Origin: a virus
Virus record (IMG/VR): IMGVR_UViG_3300044819_000136
Location: 1 to 20,814 of that record
DNA length: 20,814 nt
Reading direction: 5' to 3' (one strand)
The notes under the pieces: generated by a model
What the model was told of the DNA's origin: nothing
Database searches by the model: none
The model's input: only the letters and a program-made list of their open reading frames with translations
Part shown: in pieces, positions 12,706 to 20,449 of the stretch
Position numbering within the stretch: the first letter of the stretch is position 1
Layout of the letters: every line of letters starts with the position of its first letter
Position numbers and translations under genes: made by a program

Positions 12706-13595
12706 AAACCCTTCCTTCCGGCCTCCAAGCCCATCTCGATTCCGGCGCCACCACTTTGTGTTGGTGCTGGAAGATTATGCGCGGCGACGGCGCTGTCCAG
12801 GGCTTCACCGATCACGATGTGCCCGTCGCGTTCGACGCCGTGACCTATGAAGCGGTAAGCGGCTTCACCGCCAGCGAAGTGCAATCCACGCTGGGTCTCG
12901 CCATCGACAATCTGACGGTGACGGGCGCGCTGTCGTCGGCCACGCTGAACGAGGCCGATCTTGCCGCCGGCCTCTATGACGACGCGGCCATCGAGATCTG
13001 GCGCGTGAACTGGGCCACTCCGGATCAGCGCGTCTTGATGCGCAAGGGCAATCTGGGCGAGGTCAAGCGCGGCAAGTCCGCCTTCCAGGCCGAGATGCGC
13101 GGTCTCGCCCATGTGCTGAACCAGACGGTCGGCCGCGCCTATGGCTATTCCTGCGACGCCGATCTCGGCGATGCGCGATGCACCATCGCGCTCGCCGGCC
13201 CCACCTTCACGGGAACGGGCACGGTCGGCGCCGCCATCGACGCGCGCCGCTTCACGGTTTCGGGACTTGGTTCGTATACGGATGGCTGGTTCGGCGGCGG
13301 CAAGCTCGCTTTCACGAGCGGCGCCAATGCGGGCCGTGCCATGGAAGTGAAACGTCACGGGCTCACCGCTTCGTCCGTCAGCATCGAATTGTGGCAGGCG
13401 ATGAGCGAACCGGTCGCGCCGGGCGACGCGTTCACCGTCACCGCCGGCTGCGACAAGCAGTTCGGCACTTGCAAATCCAAATTCATGAACGCCATCAACT
13501 TCCGCGGCTTTCCCTACATGCCCGGCAATGATGCGGTCTTGTCCTATCCCGTAACGACGCAGGTCCTGGATGGAGGAAGCCGCTATGGAAATTGA
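12702..13595 (+). CDS. DUF2163 tail hub protein (TIGR02218/BR0599 family)
   Basis: A 297-aa baseplate hub component (RcGTA gp13-like). It opens with LPSGLQAHLDSGATTLCWCW (residues 4-23) and then FTDHDVPVAFD, and closes with the conserved CDKQFGTCKSKFMNAINFRG (250-269) and FPYMPG. Four conserved-looking cysteines (Cys151, Cys160, Cys250, Cys257) are grouped as two pairs and could bind an iron-sulfur cluster, as is known for lambda gpL, a tail tip protein. That is an inference here. GAGAGGGAAG before the ATG at 12702 is a good ribosome site. The 3' end overlaps the peptidase gene by 11 bases. Confidence 0.92.
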   Translation: MKTLPSGLQAHLDSGATTLCWCWKIMRGDGAVQGFTDHDVPVAFDAVTYEAVSGFTASEVQSTLGLAIDNLTVTGALSSATLNEADLAAGLYDDAAIEIWRVNWATPDQRVLMRKGNLGEVKRGKSAFQAEMRGLAHVLNQTVGRAYGYSCDADLGDARCTIALAGPTFTGTGTVGAAIDARRFTVSGLGSYTDGWFGGGKLAFTSGANAGRAMEVKRHGLTASSVSIELWQAMSEPVAPGDAFTVTAGCDKQFGTCKSKFMNAINFRGFPYMPGNDAVLSYPVTTQVLDGGSRYGN

Positions 13596-14127
13596 ATCGC
13601 AAAACAAAATTTGTCATGGCCCGCGAATGCGGGCCACCCAGGTGATCGCGGGGCTGGACGACGGCAGTGGCGCACCAACTGGGTCGCCCGCAGTTGCGGG
13701 CGATGACAATCACGGAGTTGTGCTTGCCGCCCGTTCCTGGATCGGCACGCCTTATGTGCATCAAGCGAGCGTGAAGGGCGTGGGCTGCGACTGCTTGGGA
13801 CTGCTGCGCGGCGTTTGGCGCGAACTGCATGGCGAGGAGCCGGAAAGCGCGCCGCCCTATTCGCCGGATTGGGCGGAGGCGACCGGCGCCGAGACCCTGC
13901 GCGACGCACTCGCCCGGCACTTGAACGCCATCGCCTTGAATGCGCTCGCTCCCGGCGACGTGGCGCTGTTCCGCATGAGCCCGCGCGGTCCGGCCAAGCA
14001 TTGCGGGATCATTGCGCAACAGGACGGAGCGCTCACTCTGATCCATGCCCGCCAGAACAAGCGCGTGAGCGAGGAAACGTTCTCCCCCGCGTGGCGGCGC
14101 AAGCTCGCCTTCGCATTCAGGATATGA
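13585..14127 (+). CDS. NlpC/P60 family cell-wall peptidase (TIGR02219) with an in-frame repeat insertion
   Basis: A 180-aa baseplate peptidase (RcGTA gp14-like) thought to cleave peptidoglycan cross-links during DNA delivery. From the ATG at 13585 the family domain begins only at VVLAARSWIGTPYVHQAS (residues 45-62). It has catalytic Cys70 in GCDCLGL, His139 in KHCGI and His154 in LIHARQ, plus the family segment PPYSPDWAEA. Residues about 9-42 are translated from a 99-bp family A palindromic repeat (13611-13709), exactly 33 codons, which keeps the frame. The family normally starts near the VV segment, so this is an N-terminal insertion before the domain and activity is probably kept. GGAGGAAG (13573-13580) before 13585 sets the start; an ATG at 13570 precedes that site. 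The gene overlaps the hub gene by 11 bases. Confidence 0.92.
   Translation: MEIESQNKICHGPRMRATQVIAGLDDGSGAPTGSPAVAGDDNHGVVLAARSWIGTPYVHQASVKGVGCDCLGLLRGVWRELHGEEPESAPPYSPDWAEATGAETLRDALARHLNAIALNALAPGDVALFRMSPRGPAKHCGIIAQQDGALTLIHARQNKRVSEETFSPAWRRKLAFAFRI
13611..13709 (+). repeat. Palindromic repeat, family A (copy 3), inside the peptidase ORF
   Basis: Left end TTGTCATGGCCCGCGAATGC, right end GCGGGCGATGACAA, with inner CACCCAGG / CTGGGTCG arms. It is read in frame (ICHGPRMRATQ through GSPAVAGDD) within the NlpC/P60 gene. Copy 2 is read in a different frame, so the element has more than one open frame. Confidence 0.9.
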
Positions 14128-14214
14128 CGTGAAGATGGACGATTCATCTCCCTTCGCCGATGCGTGTGTGATAGGCTCGATGACGGGCAGGACTTGCAAA
14201 AAAGGTCGGGGGAA

Positions 14215-15183
14215 ATGAGCGGGATATTCGCGACGAAGGTGGTCTTTGCGGCCACCCTGGCGGCTGCGGCGTTTTGCGCGGGTGCGGCAAACGCCGCGGA
14301 TTCGGACAAGTCCGGCGATCCATCGAAACTGTGCCTCGACACCCAAGGCCATGTCGACCTCGCGAAATTCATCGCGGCCTGCACGGCGGTGATCGACTCG
14401 AATTCTTACGGAGCGTTGGAACATGCCGCCGCCTATGCCAATCGCGCGTCGAGCTATGTGACGCTTGGCTTGTACGACCGCGCGGTGGACGATTGCGAGA
14501 AGTCCAGGTCTTTGGATTCCGGTTCCGGGGACGCCGCCCAGGTCTATATCTGCGGGAATGCCTATCGGGGGCAGAAGGATTGGACCCACGCCATCGAGGA
14601 ATACAACCGGGCGATCGAGCTGTGGCCCTATTTCACCGATGCGTTCATCGCTCGCGGTCAAGCTTATGAGAAATTGGGCGACCATGACCGCGCGATGGAC
14701 AATTACACGGACGCGGTAAATCTTCCCGCCCATACCGCTGGGGAATTTCGAGCACGGGCGCGGGCGCATGTGCTTCTAAACGAATATTCCAAGGCGGTCG
14801 CCGATTACGACAATGTCGTGCGCCTTCAGCCGGACGATCCATCCGCCCTGGGCTGCGCGTGCTGGTATCGCGCGCAGCTCAACCTGCAGCTCGACGTCGC
14901 GATGAGGAACTGCAACACAGCCATAGAGCGCGATTCAAGTGACAGCTTCGCCATGGATTCGCGCGCCCTCGTGTTTCTGCGCATCGACGCCTGGGCCAAT
15001 GTGATCGCCGATACGAACGACGCGTTGGCGATCAATCCGAAAAAGCCAACGTCCCTCTACATGCGCGGCATCGCGAAGCTGCGCACCGGCGACACAGCCG
15101 GCGGCAATGCCGACATCGCCGCCGCCACGGCCATTGATCCGAAGATTGCCGAGACTTTCGCGGGATATGGCGTGAAGCCTTAG
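14215..15183 (+). CDS. Exported tetratricopeptide-repeat protein
   Basis: A 322-aa protein with a clear Sec signal peptide (basic Lys8, hydrophobic core VVFAATLAAAAFCAG, cleavage after Ala-Asn-Ala at residue 27), so it should be periplasmic. Residues about 70-310 contain roughly seven TPR-like helical pairs, for example AAAYANRASSYVTLGLYDRA (71-90), WTHAIEEYNRAIELWP (123-138) and DAFIARGQAYEKLGDHDRA (142-160). TPR proteins are protein-protein scaffolds; no enzyme domain is present. The start at 14215 is chosen for the signal peptide and the GGGGGAA just before it. A GTG at 14164 would bury the signal. This gene is not part of the standard GTA order and lies between the peptidase and the megaprotein, followed by its own terminator, so it looks like inserted cargo. 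No convincing promoter was found in 14128-14214. Confidence 0.85.
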   Translation: MSGIFATKVVFAATLAAAAFCAGAANAADSDKSGDPSKLCLDTQGHVDLAKFIAACTAVIDSNSYGALEHAAAYANRASSYVTLGLYDRAVDDCEKSRSLDSGSGDAAQVYICGNAYRGQKDWTHAIEEYNRAIELWPYFTDAFIARGQAYEKLGDHDRAMDNYTDAVNLPAHTAGEFRARARAHVLLNEYSKAVADYDNVVRLQPDDPSALGCACWYRAQLNLQLDVAMRNCNTAIERDSSDSFAMDSRALVFLRIDAWANVIADTNDALAINPKKPTSLYMRGIAKLRTGDTAGGNADIAAATAIDPKIAETFAGYGVKP

Positions 15184-15210
15184 CGCTAAGGCGTTCGAAT
15201 TGTTTGAAAG

Positions 15211-15241
15211 CGGCGGCAGCAATGCCGCCGTTTTCGTTTTC
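15211..15241 (+). terminator. Rho-independent terminator after the TPR gene
   Basis: CGGCGGCA (15211-15218) and TGCCGCCG (15223-15230) form a perfect 8-bp stem with a GCAA loop, followed by TTTTCGTTTTC. It lies 28 bases after the TPR stop and only 15 bases before the megaprotein ATG. Confidence 0.85.
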
Positions 15242-15255
15242 ATTGGAACAAACAC

Positions 15256-18200
15256 ATGGCCTCTCTGGTTCTTGGAATAGCCGGTTCGGCGCTGGGCCCG
15301 ACCTTGTTCGGCAGCGGCTTCTCGTTCCTGGGCGCGACGATCACGGGCGCGCAGATCGGCGGCGCTATCGGTGCCTTCGCGGGCGCCGAGATCGATGCCG
15401 CGATCGCGCCGGGCACGAAGCGCACCGGCCCGCGCCTCTCGGACGTGAACGTGCAAGCCTCGACCGAGGGCGCGCCGATCCCGCGCCTTTACGGCCGCAT
15501 GCGCGTGGCGGGGCAGTTGCTCTGGGCGTCGAAATTCAAGGAGACGACCTCCACCACCAGCACGGGCGGCAAGGGCTTGCCCACGCCGAAGGTGACAGAG
15601 ACCGATTATCTCTATGCGATCTCCTTCGCGGTGGGATTGTGCGCGGGAGCGGCCACCAAGATCGGGCGCGTCTGGGCGGACGGCACGCTGATAGACCTCT
15701 CGCAATATACGACCCGCTTCTATCCGGGCGGCGAGGCGCAGTCCTTCGATCCGCTGATCGAGGAGATCGAGGGAACCGGCAACACGCCCGCCTATCGCGG
15801 GCTCTGCTACATCGTGTTCGAGGACATGCCGCTCGCCGCGTTCGGCAACCGCATCCCGCAATTGCAGTTCGAGATCATCCGCTCCATCGCGCCGGACAAT
15901 CCCACCGCGCTCGAAAACAAGCCGTCCGGCGTGGCGCTGATCCCGGGTGCTGGAGAGTTCGTCTATGCGACGGACATCGTCACCGACGATGACGGCGCGG
16001 GAACGACTGAGGCGCTGAACGCGCATAACGCGTCGGCCACCGCCGATATCGACGCGTCGTTGGACGAGCTGACCGCGCTCGCGCCCAATCTCGGTGCCGT
16101 GTCGCTGGTGGTGGGCTGGTTCGCGAGCGACCTTCGCTGTGCGTCATGCGAGATCAGGCCCGGCGTCGAGACGGCAACGAAAACGACCTATCCCGACACT
16201 TGGAGCGTCGACGGCATCGCGCGCGCCGATGCCTATGTGGTGAGCGAAGTGGACGGACGCCCCGCCTATGGCGGCACGCCGTCGGACGACAGCGTCGTCG
16301 CCGCCATCGCGGATCTGAAAGCGCGCGGTCTTCGCGTGGTCTTCTATCCGTTCCTGTTCATGGATATCGCGAGCGGCAATACGCTCACCGATCCTTATAC
16401 CGGCGCGAGCGGGCAGGGCGTCTATCCCTGGCGCGGACGCATCACCTGCGCTCCGGCGCCGGGCGTGTCCGGCTCGCCCGACAAGACGAGCGCGGCAGCG
16501 ACGCAGGTGAGCGCATTCTTCGGCAGCGCCGTGTCCACCGACTTCGCGGTCGACGGCATAACGGTCGCCTGGACCGGCGGTGCGGACTACGGATTTCGCC
16601 GCATGGTGCTGCATTACGCGAAACTTTGCGCGGCGGCCGGCGGCGTGGACGCATTCCTGATCGGTTCGGAGCTGCGCGGGCTGACGCATGTGCGCTCCGA
16701 CGCGACGACATATCCGGCCGTGGCGGCGCTGAAGACGCTCGCCGCCGATGTGCGCGCGATCCTGGGCGGCGGAACCAAGATCGGCTATGCGGCGGACTGG
16801 TCGGAATACAACAATCATCAGACCGGCGATGCCGCGGGCGCCGTGCTGTTCAACCTCGATCCCTTGTGGTCGGACTCGAACATCGATTTCGTCGGCATCG
16901 ACAATTACATGCCGCTTGCCGATTGGCGCGATGGCACGACGCATCTCGACTACGATCCGGCAAACGGCCCCACGACCATCGACGATCCCGCTTATCTCTC
17001 GCGCAACATCAAGGGCGGCGAGGATTACGACTGGTATTATGCGAGCCCGTCGGACCGCGACGCGCAGACGCGCACACCGATCACCGACGGCCTGGGCAAG
17101 CCCTGGGTGTGGCGCGCAAAGGATCTTTGGAATTGGTGGTCGAACGCGCATTACGATCGTCCTTCGGGAAGCGAAAGCGGTTCGCCCACGGCGTGGACAC
17201 CGCAAGGAAAACCGATCTGGTTTACGGAGCTGGGTTGTGCGGCGCTCGACAAAGGCGCCAACCAGCCCAATGTCTTCTTCGATCCCAAGTCTTCGGAAAG
17301 CGCGCTCCCCTATTATTCCAACGGCGAGCGCGACGATCTGATCCAGCGCCGCTTCCTGGAAGCGCATCTGAATTTTTGGAGCGTGTCCGCCAACAATCCG
17401 ACCTCGTCCGTCTACTCGGCGCCGATGGTCGACACCGCGAATATTCTCGTGTGGTGCTGGGACGCGCGGCCGTTTCCGTTCTTCCCGGCGCGCGCCGATG
17501 TGTGGGGCGACACGGCGAATTATCAGTTCGGCCATTGGCTGAACGGACGGCTGGGCGCCGTGCAATTGGCGGATCTCGTCACCGCGCTCTGCGCCGATGC
17601 GGATTTTGCGGATATCGACGTGTCCTCACTTTCGGGTCTGGTCACCGGTTTCGCGGTGACCGACACGATGAGCCCGCGCGATGCCATCGCCCCGCTTGGC
17701 GTCGCCTATCAATTCGACGGCGTGGAGAGTGAGGGTGTCATCCGCTTCGTCGCTCGCGGGCGGCCGAGCGCCACATCTTATGACGAAGGCGATCTGGTGC
17801 TGCCGGACGGCGATGCGTCGTTCGGCTTCTCCCTCGACCGCGCGCAGGAGACCGATCTGCCCGTCGCTTCGCGCATTTCCTATATCGACGCCGACGCGGA
17901 TTACCGCCAGGCCGTCGCCGAAGCGCGCAGGCTTGTCGGCGGTTCGGATCGCGTCGCGAGTTCGAGCCTGCCGCTCGTGCTCGACCAAGGCCAGGCCATC
18001 GGCATCGGCGCAAGGTTGCTGCAGGACGCTTGGGTGATGCGCGAAAGCGCGAGTTTCGCGCTGGCGCCATCCACGCTGGCCCTCGATCCGACCGACGAGG
18101 TTCTACTCGACGTGGGCGGGCGCGTCCGCCGTCTACGCTTGACGGGAATCGACGACGCCGCCTCGCGTCAGATGCAAGCGGTCGCGACCGATCCTTCGAT

Positions 18201-19215
18201 CTACGAGGCCATCACCGGGCCGTCGCGTGCGCCGGGCGCCGCGCAGAGTTCGGTCAGCACGGGCCGCGCGCTGGTGGCGTTCCTCGATCTGCCGCTGCTG
18301 ACGGGAAGCGAAATTCCCTGGGCGCCGCGCGCGGCTGCTTTCGCCGATCCCTGGCCGGGATCGGTGCTGGTGCTGCGCAGCGCCAGCGACGCGAATTATG
18401 CGCTCGATACGTCGCTCACCCGTGCGGCGATCATCGGGGTGACCACTGCCGATTTTTCCACCGGCCCCATCTGGCGCTGGGACGAGGCGAGCGCGCTCGC
18501 GGTCAAGCTCACCAGCGGCACGCTGTCCTCGCTCGACGATCTCTCCGTGCTCGGCGGCGCGAACGCCGTTGCGATCCAGAACGCGGATGGCGGCTGGGAG
18601 ATCGTGCAATTCGCCACCGCGACTCTGACCGCGCCCAACCAATGGACGCTGACACGGCTGCTGCGCGGCCAGGCCGGAACCGAAGGCGCGATGCGAAGCC
18701 CGGTCGCGTCCGGCGCGCGCGTTGTCTTCCTCGACGGCGCACTCAAACAGCTTTCGCTCAGCCAGAGCGAGGCGGTATTGCCGTTCCATTATCTCTGGGG
18801 GCCGCAGGGAAAAGCGATCTCCGATCCCTCCTATCAGGGTGCAACGCTGCAATTCCAGGCCGTCGGGCTGCGCCCCTATGCGCCGTGCCAATTGCGCGCG
18901 GTGTATGACGGCAGCGGCGATATCGTTCTCGGCTGGATACGCCGCGACCGGGCGCCCTCGAGCGATTCCTGGGACCAGACCGAAATTCCGCTGAGCGAAT
19001 CCGCGGAAGCTTACGACGTCGAAATCCTCGATGGTTCGGGAAATGTCGCGCGCACATTCTCGTCGCTCGGCGCCGCGACCGCGACATATACCGCTGCCGA
19101 GATCGCGGCAGATTTCCCAAGCGGACTTCCCTCACCGTTCCGCTTCACGGTCTATCAGCTTTCCACCGTCCTCGGCAGAGGGCCGGGGAAAGTAAGAGGC
19201 TTCGTCTTCGCCTAA
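15256..19215 (+). CDS. GTA TIM-barrel baseplate megaprotein (host-specificity type)
   Basis: A 1319-aa protein matching RcGTA gp15 in length and layout; it forms the central baseplate hub and receptor-side tip. Residues 1-50 are Gly/Ala-rich and hydrophobic. Residues about 60-215 are an N-terminal tail domain with GAPIPRLYGRMRVAGQLLW. A TIM-barrel region follows (roughly 280-735) with VVGWFASDLRCASCEIRPG, GSELRG (Glu472), DNYMPLADWRD and IWFTELGC (Glu658). A phage tail-3-like domain (about 790-950) and a C-terminal region ending VLGRGPGKVRGFVFA complete it. Glu472 and Glu658 sit where glycoside hydrolases of this fold carry acid/base and nucleophile, so glycan cleavage is possible but unproven. 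The start ATG at 15256 has a weak ribosome site and follows a terminator by 15 bases. Confidence 0.95.
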   Translation: MASLVLGIAGSALGPTLFGSGFSFLGATITGAQIGGAIGAFAGAEIDAAIAPGTKRTGPRLSDVNVQASTEGAPIPRLYGRMRVAGQLLWASKFKETTSTTSTGGKGLPTPKVTETDYLYAISFAVGLCAGAATKIGRVWADGTLIDLSQYTTRFYPGGEAQSFDPLIEEIEGTGNTPAYRGLCYIVFEDMPLAAFGNRIPQLQFEIIRSIAPDNPTALENKPSGVALIPGAGEFVYATDIVTDDDGAGTTEALNAHNASATADIDASLDELTALAPNLGAVSLVVGWFASDLRCASCEIRPGVETATKTTYPDTWSVDGIARADAYVVSEVDGRPAYGGTPSDDSVVAAIADLKARGLRVVFYPFLFMDIASGNTLTDPYTGASGQGVYPWRGRITCAPAPGVSGSPDKTSAAATQVSAFFGSAVSTDFAVDGITVAWTGGADYGFRRMVLHYAKLCAAAGGVDAFLIGSELRGLTHVRSDATTYPAVAALKTLAADVRAILGGGTKIGYAADWSEYNNHQTGDAAGAVLFNLDPLWSDSNIDFVGIDNYMPLADWRDGTTHLDYDPANGPTTIDDPAYLSRNIKGGEDYDWYYASPSDRDAQTRTPITDGLGKPWVWRAKDLWNWWSNAHYDRPSGSESGSPTAWTPQGKPIWFTELGCAALDKGANQPNVFFDPKSSESALPYYSNGERDDLIQRRFLEAHLNFWSVSANNPTSSVYSAPMVDTANILVWCWDARPFPFFPARADVWGDTANYQFGHWLNGRLGAVQLADLVTALCADADFADIDVSSLSGLVTGFAVTDTMSPRDAIAPLGVAYQFDGVESEGVIRFVARGRPSATSYDEGDLVLPDGDASFGFSLDRAQETDLPVASRISYIDADADYRQAVAEARRLVGGSDRVASSSLPLVLDQGQAIGIGARLLQDAWVMRESASFALAPSTLALDPTDEVLLDVGGRVRRLRLTGIDDAASRQMQAVATDPSIYEAITGPSRAPGAAQSSVSTGRALVAFLDLPLLTGSEIPWAPRAAAFADPWPGSVLVLRSASDANYALDTSLTRAAIIGVTTADFSTGPIWRWDEASALAVKLTSGTLSSLDDLSVLGGANAVAIQNADGGWEIVQFATATLTAPNQWTLTRLLRGQAGTEGAMRSPVASGARVVFLDGALKQLSLSQSEAVLPFHYLWGPQGKAISDPSYQGATLQFQAVGLRPYAPCQLRAVYDGSGDIVLGWIRRDRAPSSDSWDQTEIPLSESAEAYDVEILDGSGNVARTFSSLGAATATYTAAEIAADFPSGLPSPFRFTVYQLSTVLGRGPGKVRGFVFA

Positions 19216-19219
19216 TTCC

Positions 19220-19375
19220 AACCCTCCCCTTGAGGGAGGGTCGAAATCTGATTTGAGCGTAAGCGAAAATCGGATTTCGGGGAGGGGTATGGCGCGGTGG
19301 AATGAACCCCTCCCCGAAGCCGTCTTCGCACTGTCGTGCGAATCCGCCTTCGACCCTCCCTCAAGGGGAGGGTCG
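19220..19375 (+). repeat. Palindromic repeat, family C (copy 3)
   Basis: Left end CAACCCTCCCCTTGAGGGAG and right end CGACCCTCCCTCAAGGGGAG are inverted, with an inner GGGGAGGGGT / ACCCCTCCCC pair. It starts just after the megaprotein stop and does not alter the reading frame. It fills most of the 204-base gap to the next gene. Confidence 0.9.
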
Positions 19376-19419
19376 AAAAGTGCATCGATCCGATCTGACC
19401 TAACCGAAAGACCATCACC

Positions 19420-20250
19420 ATGTCCGACACCACACCGCGCGCGGCGCTTCCGCTTCTGGCGGCGGCGCAGGCGCAGAAACACGTCACGCATAACGAAGCG
19501 CTGTACCAGCTCGACGCGCTGCTGTTCGCGCGCTTCCTCGACCGCGATTTGACGGCGCCGCCGTCGTCGCCGGCGGACGGCGACACCTATCTCGTCAAGG
19601 CGACCGCGACCGGCGCCTGGACCGGAAAGGACGGCGATATCGCCTTCGCCGTCGATGGCGATTGGCGTTTCGCCGCACCGTTCGCCGGTCTGTCCGCTTA
19701 TGTCGTGGACGAGACCAAGCTGATCGTCTTCACCGGCAGCGCCTGGGTGGATGTGGCGAGCATCCTGGCTCTGCAGAACGTGCCGCTGCTCGGCGTCAAC
19801 GCCACGGCGGATTCGACCAACAAGCTCTCGGTCGCGTCCGCCGCGATCCTGTTCAACAATATCGGCGCCGGCATCCAGGCCAAGCTGAACAAGAACGCGA
19901 GCGGCGACACCGCTTCGCTGCTCTATCAGACGGGCTTTTCGGGCCGCGCCGAAATCGGGTTGACCGGCGACGACAATTTCCATTTCAAGGTTTCCGCCGA
20001 CGGCTCGACCTTTGTCGAAGCGCTGTTCCTGGATACGAGCGGCAAGGTCGGCATCGGCACGACGTCGCCGGCCGTCAAGCTCGACGTCAACGGTCCTATG
20101 CGCGTGGCGAGCGTCACCGTCTCAGGCCTGCCCAGCGCTTCGCCCGCGGGCCAGACCATTTACGTCAGCAACGAAAGCGGCGGCGCGGTGCTGGCCTTCA
20201 GCGACGGCACGAATTGGCGCCGCGTCACCGACCGCGCCGTGGTGAGTTGA
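19420..20250 (+). CDS. DUF2793 fibre-like protein
   Basis: A 276-aa protein with an N-terminal DUF2793 domain: PLLAAAQAQKHVTHNEALYQLDAL (residues 11-34), then GDTYLVKATATGAWTGKDGDIAF and WRFAAPFAGLSAYVVDE. The C-terminal half has fibre-like strands (KVSADGSTFVEALFLDTSGK, then VGIGTTSPAVKLDVNG, a motif of phage tail fibre and spike proteins) and ends with a short ATFADGTNWRR-type segment. DUF2793 genes commonly follow the baseplate genes of alphaproteobacterial GTA-like prophages, fitting a host-contact fibre or spike. The gene begins after a family C repeat and is followed by a small membrane gene with a good ribosome site. Confidence 0.85.
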   Translation: MSDTTPRAALPLLAAAQAQKHVTHNEALYQLDALLFARFLDRDLTAPPSSPADGDTYLVKATATGAWTGKDGDIAFAVDGDWRFAAPFAGLSAYVVDETKLIVFTGSAWVDVASILALQNVPLLGVNATADSTNKLSVASAAILFNNIGAGIQAKLNKNASGDTASLLYQTGFSGRAEIGLTGDDNFHFKVSADGSTFVEALFLDTSGKVGIGTTSPAVKLDVNGPMRVASVTVSGLPSASPAGQTIYVSNESGGAVLAFSDGTNWRRVTDRAVVS

Positions 20251-20276
20251 AAATCGAACTTCAAAGGAGAACGACC

Positions 20277-20447
20277 ATGCTCAATGGATACAAGACATAC
20301 ATTGTCGGCGTCCTCGCCGTGCTAGGCGCGCTGGGCGGCTGGCTCGACGGCGATTTGACACTCACAGCCGCGCTCAATGCCGCGATCCCCGCGATCCTCG
20401 CCATGACCGTGCGTCACGGCATCGCGACGACGGCAGCGGGGCACTGA
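20277..20447 (+). CDS. Small membrane protein, possibly holin-like
   Basis: A 56-aa protein with two hydrophobic stretches: YIVGVLAVLGALGGWL (residues 8-23) and LTAALNAAIPAILAMTV (29-45), separated by a short DGD turn. Small two-span proteins at the end of phage structural modules are often holins, but no lysin is visible here, so the role is only inferred. AAAGGAGAA before the ATG at 20277 is a strong ribosome site. The stop is two bases before the lipoprotein start. Confidence 0.7.
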   Translation: MLNGYKTYIVGVLAVLGALGGWLDGDLTLTAALNAAIPAILAMTVRHGIATTAAGH

Positions 20448-20449
20448 CC

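Noticed and set aside
14128-14214. Promoter for the TPR gene
   Set aside because: I found no convincing pair of -35 and -10 boxes; TGTGATAGG near 14166 is too weak to call alone.
1616-19375. Repeats considered as a CRISPR array
   Set aside because: Copies are kilobases apart, are internally palindromic, vary in length, and have no regular spacers or cas genes.
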